From: Crocinitomicaceae bacterium | GTDB taxonomy: Bacteria > Bacteroidota > Bacteroidia > Flavobacteriales_D > CAJJDF01 | DNA length: 35,073 nt | Assembly (NCBI GenBank): GCA_024639505.1 | Contig: JAHEIE010000025.1 | Location: forward strand, 1 to 35,073 | Direction: 5' to 3' | In this document: piece by piece, positions 14,397 through 22,518 of the stretch | Layout of the letters: every line of letters starts with the position of its first letter | Numbering within the stretch: the stretch's first letter is position 1 | Notes under the pieces: generated by a model | What the model was told of the DNA's origin: nothing | Database searches by the model: none | What the model saw: the letters and a program-made list of their open reading frames with translations, nothing else | Translations under genes and position numbers: made by a program

Positions 14397-16503
14397 TTTT
14401 CAAAATTAATGCTAAACTCAACCGAATTTCACCGTACGAAACTTCCTCTTTCAACTGCTCAAAAATCGGCTTCAAGCTTATTTCCCTGTTCAAATCATTA
14501 AAAGCAACTCTTACATTATCCACTACTTTGGAATCAACAAATTTTTCTAATTCAACCTCTTTTCCTTCGGAATACAGTTGTGATAAATGAGAAAACACGG
14601 TGGTTATTTGAAGCTCTCTTTTTTCAGAAATTTCTTGAGGAGACAATCCCTCTTTGTACAGCGCAAAAGTCTCAAGAGTGGTTGGGATTTTTTTTGGTTT
14701 AGCTACGCTTTTAAATTTACGAATCACCTCCATAAATTCTTCTCCATATTCTTGCATCTTGTTCATTCCAACTCCAGAAATTGCCAAAAATTGATTTTCT
14801 GTAACCGGTAAATCTATCGCCATCGATTTCAAACTTTTATCATTGAAAATAATGTAAGCTGGCACATTTTCTTCCCGAGAAATTGAATACCTTAACTTTT
14901 TTAATTCTTTGAACAAATCTTCATTCACCTCACCTTCATCCACCATTCTCACGGCTTTAGGTTTCTTGGTTTTTCTTTCTTTGACCGTTACTGGATACGT
15001 CAATTTTATTTTCTTCTCTCCTTTCAGAACTTTTTTCCCCAAGGTAGAGATTTTGAGAGCAGAGTTTTCGCTATACATGATTTCAATCAAACCCTGATTT
15101 GCCAATTGAATGATATAATCTCTCCAATCAAAAAAGCTAATGTCCTTTCCTACTCCATACGTTTTGAGTTGAGCGAAGTTTTTTTCGTGAACCTCAGCAT
15201 TATTAGATCCTCTCAACACATTTATAAGAATAGTAATGCCTTCTTTCTCTCCCATCCGAGCAATTCCCGACAATGCTTTTTGAGCCAAAATAGTCCCGTC
15301 AAAATCTTTGGGTGGATTCTCGCATACATCACAATTTCCACAATTCTGGGTAAGGTGTTCACCAAAATAAGACAACAAAATTTTTCTTCTACAAGATTTT
15401 GCCTCAGCAAACTGAAGCATTCGATTCAATTTTTCCTTTTGCATAGATGAATTTGCTCCATCATCAGCAAACTGACTGTACAAAACAAAATCACGCATGT
15501 TGTAATATAAGCGAGTTTCAGATGGCAATCCATCCCTGCCTGCTCTCCCTATTTCTTGGTAATATCCTTCCAGGTTTTTGGGTAAGTTGTAATGAATCAC
15601 CCACCTCACATTGGACTTATCTATTCCCATTCCAAAAGCAATAGTTGCTACAATTATTTTTGTATCGTCATTAATAAATTCCGTTTGAACTCGTTCTCGA
15701 TCTTCAGGATTCATTCCTGCATGATAAAACTCTACAGAGTGACCTTCCTCGCTTAAATATTGGGCAACTTCTTCCGTATTCTTTCTACTCAAACAATATA
15801 CGATTCCACTTTCACCTCTCTTTCCTTCTACAAATTTTGAAATTTCTTGCAGTTTTTTCTTTTTTGGAACTTGTCCTCTTACCTCTATACTAAGATTTTT
15901 TCTATCAAAAGAAGAGATGAATAGTTTAGATTCTTTGAGTCCAAGTTGCTGCTCAATGTCTTGCCTTGCCGATTTATCCGCAGTTGCAGTCAGTGCCATA
16001 AACGGAACCTCTGGCAAAGAATTCCTAAATACTTTAAGCTGAGTGTATTCCGGTCTAAAATCATGACCCCACATACTTACGCAGTGCGCCTCATCAATAG
16101 CTACGAGTTTAATATTCAGCTCTTTCAACCAAGAATTACTCTCAGAAATTAGTTTCTCAGGAGACAAATACAACAGCTGTATTTCACCTTTCATTGCCTT
16201 GTCTATCACCTCATTTTCTTCTTGCAGAGAGATAGAACTATTAAAAAAATCCGCTTTTATTCCGTTGGATTTTAGAGCCTGAACCTGATCTTTCATCAAC
16301 GAAATAAGTGGAGAAACTACGATAGTAATTCCTTCCAAACACAATGCAGGAATTTGAAAACACATGGATTTTCCTCCTCCGGTTGGCATGAGCACAAAGC
16401 TATCTTTTCCCTCCAGAGTTCGATTGATTATTTCTTCTTGAAAAGGTCGAAACTCATCGTAACCGAAAACCTCTTTTAATAATGTCTGTGGAGATTTATT
16501 CAA
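14389..16503 (-). CDS. recQ: ATP-dependent DNA helicase RecQ
   Basis: A 704-residue 3'-5' helicase used in recombination and fork repair. Walker A is TGGGKSMCFQIPAL (residue 41 on), the DEAH box at 137-140 lies in AIDEAHCVSMWGHDFRPEY, and motif VI is YYQEIGRAGRDG. The zinc-binding RQC cysteines are in CRRKILLSYFGEHLTQNCGNCDVC, then a winged helix. An HRDC domain follows (EELKKLRYSISREENVPAYIIF...ISGVGMNKMQEYG). The C-terminus adds a helix-turn-helix module (TLETFALYKEGLSPQEISEKR) found in long RecQ forms. The 86-residue unknown lies eight bases upstream and the methyltransferase overlaps downstream, giving a three-gene operon. Confidence 0.97.
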   Translation of the reverse strand: MNKSPQTLLKEVFGYDEFRPFQEEIINRTLEGKDSFVLMPTGGGKSMCFQIPALCLEGITIVVSPLISLMKDQVQALKSNGIKADFFNSSISLQEENEVIDKAMKGEIQLLYLSPEKLISESNSWLKELNIKLVAIDEAHCVSMWGHDFRPEYTQLKVFRNSLPEVPFMALTATADKSARQDIEQQLGLKESKLFISSFDRKNLSIEVRGQVPKKKKLQEISKFVEGKRGESGIVYCLSRKNTEEVAQYLSEEGHSVEFYHAGMNPEDRERVQTEFINDDTKIIVATIAFGMGIDKSNVRWVIHYNLPKNLEGYYQEIGRAGRDGLPSETRLYYNMRDFVLYSQFADDGANSSMQKEKLNRMLQFAEAKSCRRKILLSYFGEHLTQNCGNCDVCENPPKDFDGTILAQKALSGIARMGEKEGITILINVLRGSNNAEVHEKNFAQLKTYGVGKDISFFDWRDYIIQLANQGLIEIMYSENSALKISTLGKKVLKGEKKIKLTYPVTVKERKTKKPKAVRMVDEGEVNEDLFKELKKLRYSISREENVPAYIIFNDKSLKSMAIDLPVTENQFLAISGVGMNKMQEYGEEFMEVIRKFKSVAKPKKIPTTLETFALYKEGLSPQEISEKRELQITTVFSHLSQLYSEGKEVELEKFVDSKVVDNVRVAFNDLNREISLKPIFEQLKEEVSYGEIRLSLALILKNE

Positions 16504-16511
16504 AATATTAG

Positions 16512-16772
16512 TTATTTCAACGGAAAAAGCTCTAATTCCTTGATTTCTATTTGTATTTCTTCACTAAAATCAATTTTTAGTGAATTATGTTCTTCGTCCA
16601 ATACGAACCAAAATCCTGTTACTTTTTCAGATGGTTTTGATTTTTTGCCTTTGTACTTTTTAAAAAATGCACCCACTTTTTTTGACTCTTCTTTTTCAAT
16701 CGCTACTAATTTTCCAGCAGATTGGTGCTCATAAACAAGGTGTTCCACATTTTGAAAAGGAAGAGTTGGCAT
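16512..16772 (-). CDS. Small conserved-looking protein upstream of recQ
   Basis: An 86-residue soluble protein I do not recognise. It has a lysine-rich centre (KKVGAFFKKYKGKKSKPSEK) flanked by beta-like segments (HLVYEHQSAGKLVAIEKEE, GFWFVLDEEHNSLKIDF) and an acidic C-terminus. There is no signal peptide, membrane segment or metal motif. It is eight bases upstream of recQ and should be cotranscribed with it, so a nucleic-acid role is possible but unproven. Coding is supported by the tight spacing, an ATG start and codon use like its neighbours. A TAAATTTA promoter-like element lies 26 bases upstream of its ATG. Confidence 0.7.
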   Translation of the reverse strand: MPTLPFQNVEHLVYEHQSAGKLVAIEKEESKKVGAFFKKYKGKKSKPSEKVTGFWFVLDEEHNSLKIDFSEEIQIEIKELELFPLK

Positions 16773-16863
16773 ACTATTTTGTGCTTTTTTATAACCTCTA
16801 AATTTAAGACAGTTTAAAGGAAAATAAAAATTCTATTTTCCTCTTTCTAAACTCGTATTTTTC

Positions 16864-16871
16864 TAAATTTG
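16864..16871 (+). promoter_or_regulatory. -7 element TAAATTTG upstream of the RND transporter
   Basis: TAAATTTG matches TAnnTTTG exactly. An ATG lies eight bases after it (16880), but in a different frame from the transporter, whose in-frame start is TTG at 16890. The predicted transcription start coincides with the ATG. Confidence 0.5.
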
Positions 16872-16889
16872 ATCACAAAATGATTCAAT

Positions 16890-19097
16890 TTGGTATTTGC
16901 AACTCGATATAGAAAATTCATAATTGCCGTATTTTTAATAATTACAGCATTTTTTGCTTTCCACTTAGCCAAAATTGAATTTGGGCAAGACCTCAATGAC
17001 TTTATAGATAAAGACGAAAAAGTTTTTGTTTTTAACGAAGAGTTTTTTAGTCATTTTGAAGAAGAAATCCCTAACTCGGTGATGATTGGAATCCAAAACG
17101 ACAAACCTTTGGATTTTGAACTCATTCAAGAGCTGGACTCATTTAGCAAATCGTTAGAATCTATCAGCGGAATTCAACGTATTTTCTCGATTACGAATCA
17201 AAAACTGGCTGTTTTTTCAAGTTTCGGAACCATTCCATACCAGGTATTAAATATCGATTCTGAGGAGGAGTTCAATCAATCTTTTCTCGAACTGGATTCA
17301 ATTCCCGACATAAAAAATAGATTCGTAAGCAAAGACGATCGCTCTACTCTAATTTATGCCATAATTCAAGATTCTGCTTCTCTCGATGAGTTAATCGAGA
17401 TGAAAAGACAAACAGATAGTATCGCTCTGAACTTCAATTTCGGCAAATTGTTTTTTGTGAACACGAAACACAATGACCATCTCATTACTCTTAAAATAAA
17501 AGATGACTCTGGGCAACTTATTTTAATAGCGTTTACTTTAATCATCCTTATCCTCTTGTACTTTTTTAGGTCCATAGTTGGAGTAGTCATTCCTTTTGCT
17601 ATCGTTGTATGCTCAGTTATCTGGATTATGGGAACCATCTCGCTTTTTGGCTTCACCATGAATGTTCTTACCATCGCTATCCCAGTTATTGTTGGTGTAA
17701 TTTCGCTGAGCGATGTCATTCATATTATTTCGCGATACAGCGAAGAAAATTCCTCCGATAAAATTGAAAAAATCAGAAACACAAGAAATGATATTTTAAA
17801 GGCAATTATTCTCACCACTCTCACTACCTCATTTGGGTTTTTATCGTTATCAAACTCTAACATACAAGTGTTTGATGAGTTTTCTATTTTTACAGCTGTC
17901 GGAGTTTTTTATGCATTTTTTATCGCCTACTTCCTTCTTCCAGCACTTTTGTTTTACTCAAAAAAAATAACATTACATAACTCGTTGGGCAAACTCACAC
18001 CGAAAAAACTTTGGATAAAACCAACGATAATTATTGCTGCAATTGTAGTAGTTTTTTCAATTCTGGGAATCCTAAAAGTAAAACACAACAATTTCGTATA
18101 CAAAAACATGGGCGAAAAGGATGACATTACTCAAGTCATGAATTTCATGGAAAAAGAAATGTTTGGAATCAGAGATTTAACGGTTACTATATCTCTAAAC
18201 GATACAAGTAAATCATTGTATGACCAAGAAATTCTTGCTCAATTAGACAAAATTGAATCCTTTGTAGAAACAGAATATGAAGCCACAATCAGTGTTGGAT
18301 TGGCCACTACGGCAAAACAAGTAAATAGAGCGCTAAACGGAGGATATGCATCGGAATACAGAATCCCAACCGACAAATATGACGCAAAACAAGTCAAAAA
18401 GAAACTGAAAAAGCACAGAGATTTACTGAAATTAAAAAGCTTTGTTTCCGAAAAAAACAACTCCACATTCATCCAAACCAAAGCGAAGGATTACGGAAGT
18501 TTTTCGACCAGAAAATCAAACAAAAAACTACTGGAGTTTGCCAAGACGAATACACCAGAATTAAAAATCAATTTTGGCGGCACAGCCTACATAATAGATG
18601 AAACAAATGTAAACGTATCTAATGGAATGATTTGGAATTTGGTGATTATTATCATTTTCATCTTTTTCATCGTTTCTTTCATTTTTAAGTCCATTTCTGT
18701 CGGTTTTTTCTCTCTTTTTCCGAATATTTTGCCACTTATTGCAATTACAGCTGTAGTTGGTTGGTTTGATTTTGGGATGAATATCGGAACTACAATTGTA
18801 TACACCATTGCATTTGGAATAGCTGTTGACGATACCATTCACTTTCTTGGCAGGTACAAAATAGAACTTGACAAAGGCAATTCCAATTACGATTCTCTCA
18901 TTACAACCATAACGACAAGCGGAGGAGCAATATTCCTTACTACTTTGGTATTAGTTGCAGGATTTGGAGTACTTATTCTATCTAGTTTTTATGCCAATTT
19001 TATCACAGGATTATTAGTGACAATCAGCTTGATTGTTGCACTTATTTGCGACTTGTACCTCCTTCCTGTTCTACTCAGTTGGTGGAGAAAAAAATAA
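16890..19097 (+). CDS. RND/MMPL-type membrane transporter
   Basis: A 735-residue inner-membrane protein with the two-fold RND layout: TM1 near residues 9-28, a large extracytoplasmic loop, a TM bundle at about 210-360, then TM7, a second loop and a final bundle at about 565-733. The repeated family motifs are VISLSDVIHIISRYSE in the first half and FGIAVDDTIHFLGRYK in the second. It resembles the MMPL/sterol-sensing-like exporters that move lipids or hydrophobic compounds, and no adaptor or outer-membrane channel is nearby. The frame has no ATG: it opens with TTG at 16890 after an in-frame stop at 16881. An ATG at 16880 is one frame off. Confidence 0.9.
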   Translation: MVFATRYRKFIIAVFLIITAFFAFHLAKIEFGQDLNDFIDKDEKVFVFNEEFFSHFEEEIPNSVMIGIQNDKPLDFELIQELDSFSKSLESISGIQRIFSITNQKLAVFSSFGTIPYQVLNIDSEEEFNQSFLELDSIPDIKNRFVSKDDRSTLIYAIIQDSASLDELIEMKRQTDSIALNFNFGKLFFVNTKHNDHLITLKIKDDSGQLILIAFTLIILILLYFFRSIVGVVIPFAIVVCSVIWIMGTISLFGFTMNVLTIAIPVIVGVISLSDVIHIISRYSEENSSDKIEKIRNTRNDILKAIILTTLTTSFGFLSLSNSNIQVFDEFSIFTAVGVFYAFFIAYFLLPALLFYSKKITLHNSLGKLTPKKLWIKPTIIIAAIVVVFSILGILKVKHNNFVYKNMGEKDDITQVMNFMEKEMFGIRDLTVTISLNDTSKSLYDQEILAQLDKIESFVETEYEATISVGLATTAKQVNRALNGGYASEYRIPTDKYDAKQVKKKLKKHRDLLKLKSFVSEKNNSTFIQTKAKDYGSFSTRKSNKKLLEFAKTNTPELKINFGGTAYIIDETNVNVSNGMIWNLVIIIIFIFFIVSFIFKSISVGFFSLFPNILPLIAITAVVGWFDFGMNIGTTIVYTIAFGIAVDDTIHFLGRYKIELDKGNSNYDSLITTITTSGGAIFLTTLVLVAGFGVLILSSFYANFITGLLVTISLIVALICDLYLLPVLLSWWRKK

Positions 19098-19100
19098 GAC

Positions 19101-19607
19101 TTACAATTTTCTCTCAGGAAGCTTTATGTCTTTCCTGAACTTGTGCAAATCTGCCAACAGCATCTCTTTGAAATTCCAGCTTGAAAAATGAAGAGTTTCT
19201 TTTCCTCTGCGGTAAGAAGCCAAATATAACTTCCAATATTCGGGGAAAATTACGAAACCAACAAGTGCCGAAATCCTGGCAAGCTTTGATTTCTTTCGGT
19301 TGCCAATCAAAAAAAACTGCATGGCTGCTTCTTCGTGCATTTCGGTACCATAACCTGTAATCACATGAAACGCATCGTGACTTTCCATCTTTGGATTTAA
19401 TTCAAATCTGTTTTTGGTCAAAAAAAGTGACATTTCGTTTCCCAAACTACCCTTTTTGAACCGCGAAAGTGAATGCCTCGATTCACCCCAAAGAATTTTC
19501 TTTCCTTTAAAAAATTCTCGATAATAATTTACCAAGGGCAAAGCGAATCGATTAAACACCAAACTCCGTGCTGTCCTGGTTTTTCTGAATATCAAATAAT
19601 CTACCAT
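19101..19607 (-). CDS. Coq4-like protein
   Basis: A 168-residue protein with the Coq4 metal-site signature HDxxHx11E, exactly met by His77, Asp78, His81 and Glu93 in HDAFHVITGYGTEMHEEA. In ubiquinone-making organisms Coq4 organises the Coq complex and acts on the C1 position of the quinone ring. Bacteroidota generally make menaquinone, and no other coq/ubi gene is in the window, so the role here is open: another quinone- or lipid-related reaction is possible. There is a basic N-terminus and a moderately hydrophobic segment (ARISALVGFVIFPEYWKLYL). It converges on the RND gene with only three bases between the stops. Confidence 0.78.
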   Translation of the reverse strand: MVDYLIFRKTRTARSLVFNRFALPLVNYYREFFKGKKILWGESRHSLSRFKKGSLGNEMSLFLTKNRFELNPKMESHDAFHVITGYGTEMHEEAAMQFFLIGNRKKSKLARISALVGFVIFPEYWKLYLASYRRGKETLHFSSWNFKEMLLADLHKFRKDIKLPERKL

Positions 19608-19743
19608 AAAAGTCTTTTTTTTGATTAAAACGGTTCAAATTCTATTCTGTTTTGACTTTAAGATTTTTTAACTTTTCAAAAAAAATATTTGAATTTCAAT
19701 TTTCCTATCTTTAGTCCTGATTAAAAAACCGAATATCTACTCT

Positions 19744-22161
19744 ATGAAAATAGTATTTCCAATAATTTTCTCATTCTTTCTGCTTTTTGCAAAAGCAAAC
19801 AAACCGGCTTCCGAAATATATGTAGGGCTTCAAAAGCTACAGTCATTAAAAAGAGTGTTATACATTGCTGCCCATCCAGATGATGAAAACACTAGAGCCT
19901 TGGCTTGGTTTTCGTTGGGCGAGCATGCCCAGACAGCCTATTTATCATTGACGCGCGGAGACGGAGGACAAAACCTGATTGGCAACGAACTAAGTGAACA
20001 GCTAGGAGTGTTAAGAACCCAAGAGTTACTTGCTGCCAGATCGTTTGATGGAGCAAATCAATACTTTACAAGAGCAGTAGATTTTGGATATTCAAAATCG
20101 GCTGAAGAATCGCTAGAAAAATGGGGGAATGACGAAATATTGTCGGATGTGGTTCTGATGATTCGCAAATTCAAACCCGATGTAATTGTAACTAGATTTC
20201 CTCCCGACAAAAGAGCAGGACACGGACACCACACAGCATCTGCAATGCTTGCATTGGAAGCATTTGACAAAGCAGCAGATGAAAATTTCTTACCGTTACA
20301 GGTTAAAGAGTTTGGAACTTGGAAAACAACTTCTGTCTATTGGAACTCATCGGTTTGGTGGTTTAAAGACTTGCCTGCCCAAGCAGAAAACAATCCCGAA
20401 TACCTCATTGCCGATATTGGAGGTTACAACGCTCATCTGGGAAAATCCTACAATGAAATAGGCACTATTGCCAGATCTCAGCATAAATGTCAAGGCTTTG
20501 GAGCTATTACCGAAAGAGGTTCAAGATTGGAATATTTTCAATATCTGAAAGGAGATAAATTAAGTGGTTCTTTTTTTGAAAAAAACAAACGTTCATGGAG
20601 CAAATTACTAAACAAAGAATTTGAACAAAAAATAGATAACTTGGTGAAAGGCTTTGACTTTAGTCAACCAGAAAACAATGTAGCTGAATTACTTGAAATT
20701 AGAAATGAGTTACTCGCTTTGCCCAATTCCGATTTCAAAAATGAAAAAATTGGATTGTGTAATCAATTAATCTTGGATTGTACTGGAGTTTATGCAGAAC
20801 TTCTTGCTAAAGACTTTATTTACCAATCTAATGATTCTGCGTTTTTCGAACTAGAACTATTGAACAGAAGTAACCTTCCTGTGTCTGTAATACTGAAAAA
20901 CCAAACCATTAAATTGGAACAAAACCAAAATTTTGCTCGCACATTAAAAGTAGAGAATTCCAATCAAATTTCGAATCCATATTGGCTCACCGAAACTTTC
21001 TCGACACTGTTTCAAGTAAAAAACCAAAAAGACTTATTGCAACCAGAATCTTCTCCTTCTTTTGTAAAAAAAATAGAACTACTTATAGAGAAGGACACAG
21101 TTCGCATTCCATTAGTCGGAACCTACAAATGGCGAATTCCATCTTATGGCGAAAAACGAAGAGATGTAATTAAAACTCCAGATTTTTCTGCCAATTTTGA
21201 CCAAAAACTACTTGTCGTAAAACCAGGTTTTGAGAAAAAACTGAAACTAAACATTCATTCTTTCCGAAATAATCTCAGCGAAAAAATAACTATTAATGCT
21301 CCCCAAGGTTGGGAAGTGTTGCCAAAAAGTATCGATGTAGCTATTGATAAATTACACGAAGAAAAATGGGTAGAATTAACTTTGAAACCAACTGATTTAG
21401 GAAAATCTGGAATACTTAAATTAATGGATTCCAAAGGAAACCAGCTTTATTCGTACACCGAAATTGCTTACAATCACATTCGTACTCAAGTAATTTTTAG
21501 CAAAGCAGAAATTAACTGTGTGAAACTAGACGCAAAAATAAAACCAGGAAAAATTGCCTATATCAAAGGAGCAGAAGATATTGTGCCAGAAGCGATAGAG
21601 CAATTGGGATTTGAAGTAAAACGATTTGAAGTAAGTGATTTGTCTTCGTTGGATTTAAGCCAGTTTCAGTCGGTGGTTTTGGGAATAAGAATTTACAACG
21701 TACAACCTGAGCTTAAGAATTTTGAAGAAAAACTATTTGCTTACGTAAAAGCTGGCGGAAATTTGGTGATGCAATACAATACTGCCTCAAGAAGAGCTAG
21801 TGGAGAAACTTTCGGACCAATTCCTTTTGAACTAACAAGAAACCGAGTAACCGAAGAAGATGCCGAAGTGAATTTTTTGGAACCCAAGCATCCAATTATG
21901 ACAACTCCCAACAAACTAACAAAAAAAGATTTTGACAATTGGGTGCAAGAACGAGGGTTGTATTTTGCAGGAAACTGGCATGAAAGCTACATCCCATTAT
22001 TCTCGTGGGCAGACAAAGGCGAAGACGAGCAAAAAGGAGCATTAATTGTTACAAAACATGGCAAAGGACAGTTTGTATACACGGGGATTTCTTTCTTCCG
22101 AGAATTGCCAAATGGCGTGGAGGGAGCATATAAATTGTTTGCTAATATATTGTCTTATTGA
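19744..22161 (+). CDS. Exported PIG-L family deacetylase, multidomain
   Basis: An 805-residue exported hydrolase. After a signal peptide (KIVFPIIFSFFLLFAKA) comes a PIG-L/LmbE domain with zinc motif AHPDDE (residues 43-48), the loop SLTRGDGGQNLIG and HGHHTAS near residue 160. This family removes N-acetyl groups from N-acetylglucosaminyl compounds. The C-terminal two thirds contains beta-sandwich-like stretches and a ThuA/glutamine-amidotransferase-like segment near residue 635 (DLSQFQSVVLGIRIYN, then YVKAGGNLVMQYNT). The tail HGKGQFVYTGISFFRELPNGVEGAYKL completes that fold. It precedes a mini-protein, symporter and DUF2911 protein, suggesting extracytoplasmic processing of an amino sugar followed by uptake. 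The substrate is inferred only. Confidence 0.9.
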   Translation: MKIVFPIIFSFFLLFAKANKPASEIYVGLQKLQSLKRVLYIAAHPDDENTRALAWFSLGEHAQTAYLSLTRGDGGQNLIGNELSEQLGVLRTQELLAARSFDGANQYFTRAVDFGYSKSAEESLEKWGNDEILSDVVLMIRKFKPDVIVTRFPPDKRAGHGHHTASAMLALEAFDKAADENFLPLQVKEFGTWKTTSVYWNSSVWWFKDLPAQAENNPEYLIADIGGYNAHLGKSYNEIGTIARSQHKCQGFGAITERGSRLEYFQYLKGDKLSGSFFEKNKRSWSKLLNKEFEQKIDNLVKGFDFSQPENNVAELLEIRNELLALPNSDFKNEKIGLCNQLILDCTGVYAELLAKDFIYQSNDSAFFELELLNRSNLPVSVILKNQTIKLEQNQNFARTLKVENSNQISNPYWLTETFSTLFQVKNQKDLLQPESSPSFVKKIELLIEKDTVRIPLVGTYKWRIPSYGEKRRDVIKTPDFSANFDQKLLVVKPGFEKKLKLNIHSFRNNLSEKITINAPQGWEVLPKSIDVAIDKLHEEKWVELTLKPTDLGKSGILKLMDSKGNQLYSYTEIAYNHIRTQVIFSKAEINCVKLDAKIKPGKIAYIKGAEDIVPEAIEQLGFEVKRFEVSDLSSLDLSQFQSVVLGIRIYNVQPELKNFEEKLFAYVKAGGNLVMQYNTASRRASGETFGPIPFELTRNRVTEEDAEVNFLEPKHPIMTTPNKLTKKDFDNWVQERGLYFAGNWHESYIPLFSWADKGEDEQKGALIVTKHGKGQFVYTGISFFRELPNGVEGAYKLFANILSY

Positions 22162-22281
22162 ACAGTCTTTATTTTTTAGAAAATTTATGATAAATTGAGG
22201 CAAGAAGATTTTTAAGAAATAGTATTTAAGTGCAGAGTCATGGCATGTGCAAGTATGGGCAAAATTTAATTGCGATTTTTA

Positions 22282-22357
22282 ATTCCGCCATAGCGGGATG
22301 AAAAAAATTCCAAAAAAGCTCCTTGATTTTTTCGTTCTTTTGTATCAAGACAAAAGG
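22282..22357. repeat. Interspersed-repeat-like segment with nested hairpins
   Basis: Between the deacetylase and the mini-protein lie several inverted repeats. CCGC-CATA-GCGG spans 22285-22296. CTTGAT (22322-22327) pairs with ATCAAG (22344-22349), and CTTTTGT (22337-22343) pairs with ACAAAAG (22350-22356). The last two share sequence and exclude each other. The minus-strand string CTTTTGTCTTGATACAAAAG resembles a sequence I recall as widely scattered in Bacteroidota genomes. It is more likely a dispersed repeat than a gene. Confidence 0.55.
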
Positions 22358-22380
22358 ACACAGAGCTAAAACCAGAGCAA

Positions 22381-22518
22381 ATGCAAGAAACAAAAGACAA
22401 CAAAGAAATAGAACAAAAAGACAAAACCAACTGGCAAGCTTGGTATTGGGGCTTGATGATTTTTTTGGGAGTGCAAATCGCAATTTATTATTTCATCACT
22501 AATCTTTACACAGCATGA
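22381..22518 (+). CDS. 45-residue single-pass membrane mini-protein before the symporter
   Basis: A small ORF missing from the supplied track because of its length. It has a hydrophilic, charged N-terminus (MQETKDNKEIEQKDKTNWQ) and one membrane segment (WYWGLMIFLGVQIAIYYFI), ending NLYTA. Its TGA overlaps the symporter ATG in ATGA, the classic arrangement for coupled translation of partner subunits. No known domain is recognised. The gene order resembles, by analogy only, small-subunit/large-subunit symporters of the DUF4212 kind, so an accessory subunit is my inference. The Trp/Tyr belt at the membrane edge and exact ATGA overlap support real coding. Confidence 0.72.
   Translation: MQETKDNKEIEQKDKTNWQAWYWGLMIFLGVQIAIYYFITNLYTA

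Noticed and set aside
22238-22483. 81-residue minus-strand ORF
   Set aside because: It is a translation of the hairpin-rich repeat segment plus the antisense of the mini-protein; such ORFs are typical artefacts of dispersed repeats.
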